From positions 1,426,001 to 1,490,000 of the forward strand of contig WLWP01000001.1 of NCBI GenBank assembly GCA_012103505.1: 64,000 nucleotides of DNA, in the 5' to 3' direction. The translations under genes were made by a program, and so were the position numbers. The stretch comes from Pseudomonadales bacterium. GTDB lineage: Bacteria; Pseudomonadota; Gammaproteobacteria; Pseudomonadales; Azotimanducaceae. Position 1 is the first letter of the stretch; every line of letters begins with the position of its first letter. A model generated the notes under the pieces. It was not told the DNA's origin and did no database searches. It worked only from the letters and a program-made list of their open reading frames with translations. This document shows, one piece after another, positions 45,367 to 54,190 of this stretch.

Positions 45367-45793
45367 GACGATCGTTGCGACACAAACCCCAAAATACGGC
45401 GTGGGAAATGCGACTTTCGAGGCATGTGGGGAAGAGGCTGGGGTCCGCCAGCTTGTGGACTCATTCTATGACCTCATGGAGAGAGAAGATGATTTCAACA
45501 ATATCCGTGGCATGCACACCCAAGATTTCCAAGTGGCGCGGGACAAGCTTGCAAGATTTTTATGCGGATGGACCGGAGGGCCGAGGATCTACGCTGAGAA
45601 GTACGGTGCTATTTCCATCCCTCACGTACATGCCCACCTGCCCATCACTGCAAACGAAAAGGATCAGTGGCTTGCCTGCATGGCGGGTGCGCTTGATCAG
45701 CAACCCTATCCCGAGTCTTTGAAAACATATTTACTCGAACAGCTCTCCGTTCCTGCAGAACGTATCAGACAGGTTTGTTCTAACAACGGTTGA
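45323..45793 (+). CDS. group II truncated hemoglobin
   Basis: Up to 156 residues. FYDLMEREDDFNNIRGMHTQDFQVARDKLARFLCGWTGGPRIYAEKYG followed by AHLPITANEKDQWLACMAGAL is the trHbO pattern: B-helix region, CD and E-helix with the FLCGWTGG loop, and the F-helix His in AHLPI as the proximal heme ligand. The apparent start overlaps the previous gene by 44 bases; no better ATG is seen before GVGNATFE, so the N-terminus is uncertain. Heme oxygen or NO chemistry, or storage. Confidence 0.88.
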   Translation: MPAALAGSSPPSEDRTIVATQTPKYGVGNATFEACGEEAGVRQLVDSFYDLMEREDDFNNIRGMHTQDFQVARDKLARFLCGWTGGPRIYAEKYGAISIPHVHAHLPITANEKDQWLACMAGALDQQPYPESLKTYLLEQLSVPAERIRQVCSNNG

Positions 45794-45904
45794 ACCAAAG
45801 CCAGCCGTTTGGACCTTTCCACACAGACAACTTCTGCACGAGAGAATGCATCTAAGAAATACGGTATGGTCTAGTCTCGCCGCGCATTAAGACAAGGACA
45901 CTAA

Positions 45905-47059
45905 ATGGTAGGTACCAAACCGTTAGCAGGACTCAAAGTCGCAGACTTTTCGATGGTCTATGCTGGCCCAATTTGCGCGCGCATGTTAAGCGACAACGGC
46001 GCTGAGGTGACCAAAATTGAACCTCTTGGTATGGGCGACACCGTACGTGCAAACTCCCGGATATTTTCTCATTTCAATGCAGGGAAAAAGAGTATCCAGA
46101 TAGACTTGAGCGACTCGCGTGGGCAGTCACTCGCGCACGGATTGATTGATGATGCCGACATAGTCATCGAAAACTATCGCCCAGGAGTTATGGCGCGTTT
46201 CGGTCTTGACTATGCCGCTGTTAAGGAGCGATGCCCAAAACTCGTGTATTGCTCGATCAGTGGTTTTGGTCAAACAGGACCAGATTCCCAACGTGCAGCC
46301 TATGCGCCGATCGCGCACGCGGCGAGCGGCTACGACATCTCGCATATGCGCGCCCAACAAGACGGCAATCCACGTCCAGCTGCGTCTGGGATAATGATCG
46401 CAGACATGCTGACTGGCGCGTACGCTTTTGGTGCAATACAGACCGCACTTCTTGGCAGAGTCAGCTCTGGGCTAGGGGATCACATTGATATCACTATGGC
46501 TGAATCAACGATGATGCTCATCCCCGGGCAACAACAGATGGCACAGGTTGCCGACCCACCTCAAGTTGGCGGCTTCCAACCCGTCGCAACCAGTGATGGC
46601 TTCGTCATGCTTTGTATCGTTTCTGAAAAAAACTTCGATGGACTTTGCAGCGCTATCGAGCGTGCAGACATGCGCGAAGATGAACGCTTCGCCAGGGGTA
46701 AGCGTTTTTTAAACATGGGAGAGTTCGTGGCTGAGATCGAAATTTGGTCATCTCAACGAACTATTGCTGAATGTGAGGCGATTCTGAATCAGCATGGGGT
46801 ACCCTGTTCACGCTTTAACGCACCCGAAGAGCTTTTCGCGCAACCACAGCTGCAACACCGCGGCGCCTTTCAAACGCTACGTGACGACGACGGCGACTAC
46901 CTAATCCAAAATGTCCCCTTTCAGTTCGAATCGTTCGACAACTCGACAGCCCAACAAGCACCGAGCCCCGGGGAACACACTGATTGGGTGCTACAGCACC
47001 AGCTCAATATGGAACCTGCAAATATTGCCCAGCTACGCGAGACTGGCATCGTAGAGTGA
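45905..47059 (+). CDS. class III CoA-transferase (CaiB/BaiF)
   Basis: 384 residues. LAGLKVADFSMVYAGPICARMLSDNGAEVTKIEPLGMGDTVR, VIENYRPGVMARFGLDYAAVKERCPKLVYCSISGFGQTGP and the block GIMIADMLTGAYAFGAIQTAL define the family; the catalytic Asp is expected in IADMLTG. Co-directional with the GH51 pseudogene. A full-length enzyme, unlike the divergent fused one at 12.5-13.8 kb. Substrate acid unknown. Confidence 0.95.
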   Translation: MVGTKPLAGLKVADFSMVYAGPICARMLSDNGAEVTKIEPLGMGDTVRANSRIFSHFNAGKKSIQIDLSDSRGQSLAHGLIDDADIVIENYRPGVMARFGLDYAAVKERCPKLVYCSISGFGQTGPDSQRAAYAPIAHAASGYDISHMRAQQDGNPRPAASGIMIADMLTGAYAFGAIQTALLGRVSSGLGDHIDITMAESTMMLIPGQQQMAQVADPPQVGGFQPVATSDGFVMLCIVSEKNFDGLCSAIERADMREDERFARGKRFLNMGEFVAEIEIWSSQRTIAECEAILNQHGVPCSRFNAPEELFAQPQLQHRGAFQTLRDDDGDYLIQNVPFQFESFDNSTAQQAPSPGEHTDWVLQHQLNMEPANIAQLRETGIVE

Positions 47060-47137
47060 CTCTGACCGCTATCGAGGATCCGGACCTATTCAGCGAACAA
47101 GCTCCGTCGTTACAGTTCTCTTCTCGCCAAAAGGTTG

Positions 47138-48290
47138 ATGACTAACATGGTCAAGCACAGCACGCTTACTGCCAACTCACAATTGACAATCGGACCCGTG
47201 AGCCCGTTGCTCTTTGGCGGTTTTCTCGAACATATGGGTCGTTCAATCTACGAAGGACTCTATGATCCGGACAGTCCGCACGCAGATGAGCGTGGGCTTC
47301 GTACTGACGTTCTCGCCGCTTGGTCTGATCTGCAAATGACAAACGTTCGCTATCCGGGCGGTAATTTTGTTTCCGGTTATCACGGCAAGACGGCGTAGGT
47401 CCGCGATCAAATCGACCAACTGTACAAGACCTCGCTTGGCAGAGCCTCGAATCAAACCAGATTGGCACGGACGAGTTTTTGAGTATTAGCGACGAGCTCG
47501 GCTGGGCGCCAATGCTCGCAGTCAACTTAGGGACAGGTACACCAGAAGAAGCGCGCAATTGGGTTGAATATTGCAATTCCCCAATCGGGACCAAGTTTGC
47601 GGATATGCGCGCGGCCAACGGTCATGAAGCGCCGTATCAAGTACCCTATTGGTGTTTGGGCAATGAGATGGATGGTCCTTGGCAGATCGGACACGTACCG
47701 GCAGAGCAGTACGCAATTCGCGCCCAACAGGCTGCCAAAATGATGAGAGACACTGACAACCTCATCGAAACCGTAGCATGCGGTTCTTCCTTTCCTGGGA
47801 TGGACAGCTTTGTCAGCTGGGATCAGACGGTACTTGAGTACGTCGAAGATTCTGCGGATTACATCAGTCTGCATCGCTATGTCGGTAACCGTGCCAACAA
47901 CACCCTCAATTTCTTGGCGGTCACAAACTCCGTTGACCATCAAATTGAAACCATAGACGCCGTCTGCCGATTGGTAGCGGCTAAGCACAAACTTGCGCGT
48001 CGCCACTATCTTTGTTTTGACGAGTGGAACGTCTGGTACAAGGCGCGTTCAGACGAAGACATGAAAGGACGTGGCAAACACGCACCGCATCTTATCGAAG
48101 AAGTTTATAACTTAGAGGACGCCTTGGTGGTGGCCGGTTTTCTGATGAGCTTCATCCGCCATGCAGATGTGGTAAAGGTCGCCAATATCGCGCAGATGGT
48201 CAATGTGATAGCACCCTTGTTAACCACGAAAGATGACCTTCTAAAACAATCTATCTTCTACGCCTTCAAGATGATCTCCGTACGGTCTCC
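47138..48290 (+). pseudogene. GH51 alpha-L-arabinofuranosidase, frameshifted and 3'-truncated
   Basis: The first frame encodes [21 protein letters not shown] to [14 protein letters not shown]. After GTTATCAC the frame shifts: inserting one T (CAC-TGG-CAA-GAC instead of CACGGCAAGAC at about 47381-47391) restores the family reading SGYHWQDGVGPR and continuous sequence to FLSISDELGWAPMLAVNLGTG. The middle keeps both catalytic acids, in WCLGNEMDG (acid/base) and FDEWNVWY (nucleophile). Homology stops near MISVR (about 48285). The C-terminal domain lies inverted at 49031-49309. Not functional as it stands. Confidence 0.88.
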
Positions 48291-48845
48291 CTCGTATCGA
48301 ATCAAAGGGTGGCTAACGGCAGGGCGTCGCTGAATTTCTTCGTAACCGAGGCTCTCATAGAGACTCACAGCCCCTCGATTTTCTGCAAAGACGTGCAGAC
48401 TCATTTTCGCAAGATCCATCGATCTTGCAATGTTTTCCGCGTCCTGCATGAGCCGACGTCCATGTCCGCCACCGCGATTTTCGGGATAAAGCGCCACAGA
48501 ACTGATGTAGTAGCTATCGGACGGTGCGTGCAGTTCAGCGAAAGGTGCGACCAAATACAAACGATCACGCCTGATGAGTGCGTCCCCAGGATCATTCGCG
48601 CTCGCCGCGACCGCATGGCCGTGTAGTCCACCGATGACCTTTCCGTCAGACTCAAGAATTCGACAATTTCGAAAAGACGACGTGGCATCGAGGCGAGAAA
48701 AGATGTGTTCAATGATGAGATGGGTTTCCCGATCGGGGATCGCTCCTTCATAAATGGCTTCATAGATACCACCTGAGGCTTGCATGCTTACGTAGGCCAA
48801 ATGAGGGATATCGGTAACGTGGGCATCTCGAATTTCAACTGACAT
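48258..48845 (-). CDS. GNAT-family acetyltransferase
   Basis: 195 residues. IRDAHVTDIPHLAYVSMQASGG at the start and the acetyl-CoA loop NRGGGHGRRLMQDAENIARSMDLAKMSLHVFAENRGAVSLYESLGYEEI near 115-175 are the GNAT pattern. The last 8 residues (after LIRYEGD) are read from sequence antiparallel to the GH51 gene, so the native C-terminus may be altered by the rearrangement, although the fold core is complete. Substrate unknown. Confidence 0.88.
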   Translation of the reverse strand: MSVEIRDAHVTDIPHLAYVSMQASGGIYEAIYEGAIPDRETHLIIEHIFSRLDATSSFRNCRILESDGKVIGGLHGHAVAASANDPGDALIRRDRLYLVAPFAELHAPSDSYYISSVALYPENRGGGHGRRLMQDAENIARSMDLAKMSLHVFAENRGAVSLYESLGYEEIQRRPAVSHPLIRYEGDRTEIILKA

Positions 48846-49030
48846 CGCAAACTGTCTCTCAAGAGCAAACCACTGAGCCTAACTTGGCTTGAGTGGTAGT
48901 TCCAGCTGACCATCACGATCGTACTATCTGTATCGTACAACGGTTAGAACACCCTTGGTGGTTAGAAAGATAGTGAGCGACAGTGTTACCGCAACTGCTG
49001 CCAGTCGTTAGTGCAGGGCTTACTCGCTCT

Positions 49031-49312
49031 CTAAGACAAGAGCAATGTGATAGCTGCAAAGGAATAGGGCGGCAGAGTGATCTGTACGCTCGATCCGGAG
49101 AAACTCACGTCCTGAAACGGCATGCTTACCACTTCGTTTGGATCAGCAAAGCTGTTCGTCGATTTTGGATCATCTGCGGCGATAATTTCTGCAGACGCTA
49201 CTGCGTGTACACTCTTGTCAAAATCGAACTGAATCTGATGTTCGTCGTTTGATCTGTTGGTCAAAAAGACATTGAGTTTGTTGCCATCGATCGTCACCGC
49301 GCGATCCAAAAT
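49031..49312 (-). pseudogene. GH51 arabinofuranosidase C-terminal fragment, inverted
   Basis: About 92 residues: DRAVTIDGNKLNVFLTNRS, IIAADDPKSTNSFADPNEVVS, then ITLPPYSFAAITL, which is the all-beta C-terminal domain of GH51 enzymes. It lies on the opposite strand to the rest of the gene (47138-48290). If the segment between was inverted back, it would follow the broken gene in the right direction, with an estimated 40-50 residues missing. The ATT/ATG before DRAV is part of the TIR gene in another frame, so there is no real start. Confidence 0.85.
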
Positions 49313-49682
49313 TCGAATCCAACGCTTTCATTAACCGCTGTACGCCCAGAACATTCGATTGAACAGGCCATCCGACAAGGTCAACAGTCTCCAAACCTCG
49401 AAATGGCAGGGGCACCCGCACATCCTCAATGAGTATTGGCACCAATACCCCGCGAGTCGCCCCAGTCTCGGCTTCTGCTCTTACCCAGCGACTGGCGACG
49501 GAGGCTTGGCTCCAAACAACAACGACGCAACGAGCGTCATTCAACTTCGTCTCAATTATGTCCTCGTAGGACATACCGGGACGAATATCGCGGTCGAGAA
49601 AAACAGTAAAACCAGTCGTCTCGATTGCACGGGCGAGCTCGAGAACTGCGTCCTGGTCCTCCCTAGCGTAACTAAGGAACAC
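49310..49682 (-). pseudogene. TIR-domain protein, truncated
   Basis: About 120 residues of TIR domain: VFLSYAREDQDAVLELARAIETTGFTVFLDRDIRPGMSYEDIIETKLNDARCVVVVWSQASVASRWVRAEAETGATRGVLVPILIEDVRVPLPFRGLETVDLVGW, the type found in NADase-like bacterial TIR proteins with further C-terminal domains. The frame continues to a stop at 49218, but from about 49310 it reads through GH51 DNA in another frame, so the native C-terminal part is lost. No ATG precedes DVFLSY; the GTG at 49680-49682 is used, and the 5' end may be lost too. Probably not functional. Confidence 0.8.
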
Positions 49683-49745
49683 ATCGATATCCGTTGTAAA
49701 GCTCCATCCCCGACGAGAGCCCGAGGATAGCCCAGGATGTATACC

Positions 49746-49781
49746 GTTGATAGGTAGTGCAGTTGATAGATAGCGCAGTTG
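49746..49781. repeat. 2.25 copies of a 16-bp tandem repeat
   Basis: GTTGATAGGTAGTGCA (49746-49761) and GTTGATAGATAGCGCA (49762-49777), then GTTG. Two bases differ. It lies just upstream of the TIR remnant, in a gap before the luciferase-like gene, and may be debris of the same rearrangement. Confidence 0.6.
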
Positions 49782-49890
49782 CTAACTACAGAACCATGAC
49801 GACTCCGTGTTCGCGAGCTGATTCACAGGCGATAGACCTGTAAGCCCTAAGAAACTAAGCTTCTGACCAAGTGATGGAAAAGGCGACGCT

Positions 49891-50802
49891 ATGAGATTTG
49901 GTTTCTGGCCCAACCCACGCAGCGACTATGCCGCAATCAGTGCGCTAGCGCAGCATGCCGAAAACACCGGCTGGGACGGCATCTGGCTTGCAGACCATTT
50001 TCTACCAGACGAAGACGAGCTCATTCCAGTACATGAGTGCTGGATTACCATGGCCGCACTTGCCCGTGATGTACCGCGCGTTCGCTTAGGAACCTTGGTG
50101 ACAGGTAACACCTATCGCCATCCGGCGGTACTCGCCAACATGGTGGCTACCTTGGACAATCTGGCCGATGGGCGAGTCGTGCTCGGTGTTGGCTCAGGTT
50201 GGCAGCAAAATGAGCATGAGGCCTATGGCATCGAATACGGTACAGCGGCACTGCGCTTAGAAATGCTAGAAGAAGCATGTCAGATCTTCAAAGGACTCTT
50301 CAGCAACGACTACTTCGACTTTGCAGGTAAACACTACCAGCTCACAAACGCGCCCCTTGAACCTAAGCCTAAACAAGCGAACCTGCCGTTGATGATCGGT
50401 GGCGGTGGCGAAAAGGTGACTCTGCGCATCGCCGCTAAATACGCTGACGAATGGAACGTCTGGGGCGATGTGGAAACGCTGATCCACAAAATGAGGATTC
50501 TTGATCAACACTGCGAGTCAGTTGGTCGCAAGCCTGATGCGATAGAACGTTCAGCTGTCGCTCTTTTATTTCTGACAGAAGACGATGCTAATGTGCAACG
50601 GCTCAAATCTACGCCGATGGGTATGCCCGCAGTGATCGGCGGTACCAACGAAGTCATCGACGTCATGAACGCCTACCAGGAAGCCGGTGTTAAGGAGTTC
50701 ATTGTCCCGGACTTTACTCTAGGGAAACTCATCGGTGCGGGTCAGGCAAAGAAAGACCTGATGGAAAAATTCATCACCGAAGTCGCACCGGCTTGTAGGT
50801 AG
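49891..50802 (+). CDS. LLM-class (F420-type) oxidoreductase
   Basis: 303 residues. RFGFWPNPRSDYAAISALAQHAENTGWDGIWLADHFLPDEDELIPVHECWITMAALARDVPRVRLGTLVTGNTYRHPAVLANMVATLDNLADGRVVLGVGSGWQQNEHEAYGI is the F420-dependent luciferase-like pattern (LADHF ... GVGSGWQQNEHEAYG). The ADHF and GSGWQ..E..AYG segments suggest the F420 subgroup, as in its Ddn-like neighbour at 34.7 kb. Upstream of the SDR and ABC importer, same strand, 28 bases from the SDR. Confidence 0.9.
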   Translation: MRFGFWPNPRSDYAAISALAQHAENTGWDGIWLADHFLPDEDELIPVHECWITMAALARDVPRVRLGTLVTGNTYRHPAVLANMVATLDNLADGRVVLGVGSGWQQNEHEAYGIEYGTAALRLEMLEEACQIFKGLFSNDYFDFAGKHYQLTNAPLEPKPKQANLPLMIGGGGEKVTLRIAAKYADEWNVWGDVETLIHKMRILDQHCESVGRKPDAIERSAVALLFLTEDDANVQRLKSTPMGMPAVIGGTNEVIDVMNAYQEAGVKEFIVPDFTLGKLIGAGQAKKDLMEKFITEVAPACR

Positions 50803-50830
50803 AAAGTCTCAATTACTTGGGGAGAGTAAT

Positions 50831-51586
50831 GTGTCCAATGGACTAGATAACAAAGTGGTTGTAGTAACTGGAGGTGCGGGCGGTATCGGGAGTGAAATCG
50901 CCCGCGCTTTCGCTCGTTCTGGCGCTAAGGTTGTGATTGCCAGCCGCAACTTGGACAAACTGAATACTGTAGGCGCAGAGATCGCATCTGACGGGCACAC
51001 ATGCCTACCCATCGCCTGTGATGTGACAGAGCCAGAACAAGTAGATCAGATGGTCGCTAAAACCATCAGAGAACTTGGCGGCCTAGATGTTTTGGTCAAC
51101 AACGCTGGCGGTGCGATGTTTGTGAAGCCACCGGAAAAGATGCGACCAGAAGAGTGGCGAGCAGCAATTGCACTTAATCTTGATAGTGTTTTTTATTGCA
51201 GCGTTGCGGCAGCCAAGCACATGGTGAACCAAGACAACGGACGAATCATCAATATCTCATCCGTCGCAGGGATTAAGAACTCGCCATCATTTGTTCATTA
51301 TGGCGCAGCTAAAGCAGCTGTCATCAGCCTGACTAAGTCGTTGGCGATCTGTTGGGGACCTGACAACATCAACGTCAACTGTATTGCACCTGGGCTGACC
51401 GCAACGGAGGGCGTCGCTCAATGGCTACCAGCAAAAACTCAAGAGGACGGCACACCGGTGCCACCACTACAGTATCCACCGAATCCAGAAGACGTTGCCG
51501 ATCTTGCAGTTTTTCTGGGGTCTTCGGCATCTCTCAGAATAAGTGGTGAGCTGTTTCCAATCCGCGCCTTATACGAATCGGTCTAG
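50831..51586 (+). CDS. short-chain dehydrogenase/reductase
   Basis: 251 residues from GTG 50831, after a GGAGAG Shine-Dalgarno. Dinucleotide motif TGGAGGIG (13-20), NNAG near 90, catalytic Ser144, Tyr157 and Lys161 (YGAAK), and GLTATEG. A classical SDR, probably NAD(P)-dependent alcohol/ketone oxidoreductase. It sits between the LLM oxidoreductase and the ABC importer genes; its 3' end is adjacent to the solute-binding gene. Confidence 0.93.
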   Translation: MSNGLDNKVVVVTGGAGGIGSEIARAFARSGAKVVIASRNLDKLNTVGAEIASDGHTCLPIACDVTEPEQVDQMVAKTIRELGGLDVLVNNAGGAMFVKPPEKMRPEEWRAAIALNLDSVFYCSVAAAKHMVNQDNGRIINISSVAGIKNSPSFVHYGAAKAAVISLTKSLAICWGPDNINVNCIAPGLTATEGVAQWLPAKTQEDGTPVPPLQYPPNPEDVADLAVFLGSSASLRISGELFPIRALYESV

Positions 51587-51587
51587 C

Positions 51588-53267
51588 GTGAAAGCAAACC
51601 CTAAGCGGAGTGAATCTGCTGCTTCCCATGTGTTGCGCGCCAATTCTTTCAGATCGTTGGCACGTCCCCATTGGCAGGCTCCGAGAACGGGTCTGCAGAT
51701 TGCTGCCATCAATTTAATTGCGGTTGTGCTTTGTTGTTGGGCCGGTACCGCACGGGCCAACGACGAGACGCTTACGATCGCCTTCGCGGCCGAGGCAACA
51801 CAAGTCGACCCTACTCGCACTACTGCCGGTGTGGATGACTACTTCATGAACCTCTTTTTCGAGCGGCTGTTGGCCACCAACCCCGAGCTCGAACACGTGA
51901 ACTGGCTCGCGGAACATTGGGAAATGATAGAAGAAGGCGATCGTATCCGCATTGATGTCAAACTGCGCGAGGGCGTGAAGTTTCACAACGGCGACGAGAT
52001 GACCGCTCATGACTTTCGATTTGCTTATGACCGCATGCGCGAACCAACTTCCGGTGTCGCGGTTTATGTCCGATACATCACCGATGTAGAAATTCACGAT
52101 GATTACAGAATCAGTCTGCATCTAAGCCAACCTGATCCGACGGTAGTCAATTCCAACATGTACATTTGGGCGATTCCCAAAAACTATTTCGAAAGCGTTG
52201 GCGACGAAGGTTTTCAAAAACACCCCGTAGGTACGGGTCCGTGGAAGTTCGTTTCTCGTAGACCCCGCGATGAATTGGTCGTAGAGCGTTTTGATGATTA
52301 CTGGAACAAGGACGTTATGCCTGGCTACAAGCGGCTGATCATCAAAATCATCCCAGAGGACACTACCCGAGTGGCCGCTTATAAGACCGGCGCTGTGGAC
52401 TGGATCGATGCAGTTCCACCAGCGCAGGTAAAGGAGTTCCAAAGCCTACCAAGTACCCGCGTCATAAATCTCCAAGCGGGTAACAATCTGTACATCAACC
52501 TCAACGCCATCGACAGAAAATCGCCCTTTCGCGACCCACGCGTGCGGCTCGCTGTTGCACACGCCGTCGACTTCGACGCGATTATTGAGTACGTACTGTT
52601 TGGCCAAGGTATTCGCACACCACAACTCGCACCGGGATCGCTGGGCTATGATCCCGAGCTCAAAGCGCATCCATACGACCCACAAAAAGCCCGAGAACTA
52701 CTCAAAGAGGCAGGTTACCCCGACGGTATTGCGATCAATTGCTACAACCTCACAACGCCGCGCGAGCCGTACTTCAAAGAAGTCGGAGAGACGATCTATG
52801 CCTACCTTGCCGAGTCCGGCATCAACTGCCGTATCGAACAGATGGAATACGGCGCATGGATCAATGCCGGTCGTTACAATGCAAGGCCGTGGATGGATGG
52901 GTTGCAACCCACCATGTGGGGCCACGGGTTACCTGGAGACCCAACCGTTGCCTGGGGCGGTCATATGCACAGCAACGGCGACGGCTGGGGCGCCTACTCC
53001 TACCACTCAGATTCCGACATTGACCGCCGAGTCGAAGAACTCCGTAGGTTAATGGATGAGGATGAGCGCGCGGAGAAAATCCGCGAACTTGCGTTACTCA
53101 AGCACTCGCTTGCTGCTGGAGGTATCCCAACCTACCGACCCGTCATAACATTCGCCTGGCGCGATACTGTCAGCTTCAATCCCTGGCCAGGTGCTTATTG
53201 GCGTTCTATGCGGCAAATCAGGCCCTGCCCGTCGAAAGACTGTAGGTCAACGATGAAGGGAGACTAG
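51588..53267 (+). CDS. ABC importer substrate-binding protein (dipeptide/oligopeptide family 5)
   Basis: 559 residues from GTG 51588; an upstream ATG at 51543 would overlap the SDR. Signal peptide around residues 38-57. LTIAFAAEATQVDPTRTTAGVDDYFMNLFFERLLATNPELEHVNWLAEHWEMIEEGDRIRIDVKLREGVKFHNGDEMTAHDFRFAYDRM is the family 5 opening and AVAHAVDFDAIIEYVLFGQG the later conserved loop. Binds peptides, nickel, opines or sugars in different members. First of a complete five-gene importer. Confidence 0.94.
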   Translation: MKANPKRSESAASHVLRANSFRSLARPHWQAPRTGLQIAAINLIAVVLCCWAGTARANDETLTIAFAAEATQVDPTRTTAGVDDYFMNLFFERLLATNPELEHVNWLAEHWEMIEEGDRIRIDVKLREGVKFHNGDEMTAHDFRFAYDRMREPTSGVAVYVRYITDVEIHDDYRISLHLSQPDPTVVNSNMYIWAIPKNYFESVGDEGFQKHPVGTGPWKFVSRRPRDELVVERFDDYWNKDVMPGYKRLIIKIIPEDTTRVAAYKTGAVDWIDAVPPAQVKEFQSLPSTRVINLQAGNNLYINLNAIDRKSPFRDPRVRLAVAHAVDFDAIIEYVLFGQGIRTPQLAPGSLGYDPELKAHPYDPQKARELLKEAGYPDGIAINCYNLTTPREPYFKEVGETIYAYLAESGINCRIEQMEYGAWINAGRYNARPWMDGLQPTMWGHGLPGDPTVAWGGHMHSNGDGWGAYSYHSDSDIDRRVEELRRLMDEDERAEKIRELALLKHSLAAGGIPTYRPVITFAWRDTVSFNPWPGAYWRSMRQIRPCPSKDCRSTMKGD

Positions 53268-53269
53268 CG

Positions 53270-54190
53270 ATGCGGCGCTATATATTCGATAGGCTTTGGC
53301 AAGGTGCAGTCGCCATTCTAGGCGCTGTCCTGATCGTGTTTATCGCTCAGCGTCTCGCTGGAGATCCGTTGGGTTTATTGTTACCTATGGATGCCACCGA
53401 AGCGGATTTCGCCGCTATGCGGATCGAGCTCGGTTTGGATCAACCCTTGCTCGTGCAATTTTGGCGATTCTTACAATCGGTCGCGGTAGGAGACTTTGGA
53501 TACTCCTATCAGTGGCAAGTACCCGCCATGGAACTGATATTAGACCGGCTCCCCGCAACACTCGAACTCGCTGTAGCTGGTTTGGTTTTTGCCATCACAC
53601 TGGCTGTTCCCTTAGGCGTGCTTTCCGCTTTGTACCAGGGTTCTGCAGTGGATCGCGTCGCTAAAGTCTTCGCCATGCTGGGACAGGCGATACCGAGCTT
53701 TTGGATTGGATTGTTGTTGATTCTGTTTTTCGCAGTCACGCTCAACTGGCTACCTGCTTATGGGCGCGGAGGGTTCAGTCACTTGGTGTTACCGGCGATA
53801 GCACTAGGGTGGTATCCAGTCGCGGCGATGACACGAACCCTTCGGTCAGCAATGTTGGACATCTTGCAGTCAGACTACGTCCGTATGGCACGATCCGTCG
53901 GATTGTCTGAACGAGCCATCGTTTGGAAGTACGCGCTAAGGAACGCGGCTGTACCACTTGCCACAATGATCGGTGTTTATTTCGCAAACATGTTAGGTGG
54001 CGCTTTCGTTGTGGAAGTTGTTTTCGCCTGGCCTGGTATAGGGCGCACCGTGGTCGAGGCGGTATTTTCCAGGGACTTCCCAGTGGTACAAGCTGGAGTG
54101 ATCCTGTCGGCCCTAGTGTTTGTCGTTGTAAACCTTTTGGTTGACTTAAGTTATGGGTTTATCGATCCACGGATCCGCCATGACCGCTAA
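53270..54190 (+). CDS. ABC importer permease 1 (DppB type)
   Basis: 306 residues with six membrane segments. Conserved openings RRYIFDRLWQGAVAILGAVLIVFIAQRLAGDPLGLLLP, VGDFGYSYQWQVPAMELILDRLPATLELAVAGLVFAI, and the EAA-loop-like DYVRMARSVGLSERAIVWKYALRNAAVPLATMIG, which contacts the ATPase. 2 bases past the binding-protein stop; overlaps the next gene by 11 bases. Confidence 0.95.
   Translation: MRRYIFDRLWQGAVAILGAVLIVFIAQRLAGDPLGLLLPMDATEADFAAMRIELGLDQPLLVQFWRFLQSVAVGDFGYSYQWQVPAMELILDRLPATLELAVAGLVFAITLAVPLGVLSALYQGSAVDRVAKVFAMLGQAIPSFWIGLLLILFFAVTLNWLPAYGRGGFSHLVLPAIALGWYPVAAMTRTLRSAMLDILQSDYVRMARSVGLSERAIVWKYALRNAAVPLATMIGVYFANMLGGAFVVEVVFAWPGIGRTVVEAVFSRDFPVVQAGVILSALVFVVVNLLVDLSYGFIDPRIRHDR

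Noticed and set aside
47138..49682. Mobile-element insertion as cause of GH51 breakage
   Set aside because: No transposase fragment or terminal inverted repeats between the pieces; the opposite orientation of the 3' part fits inversion better.
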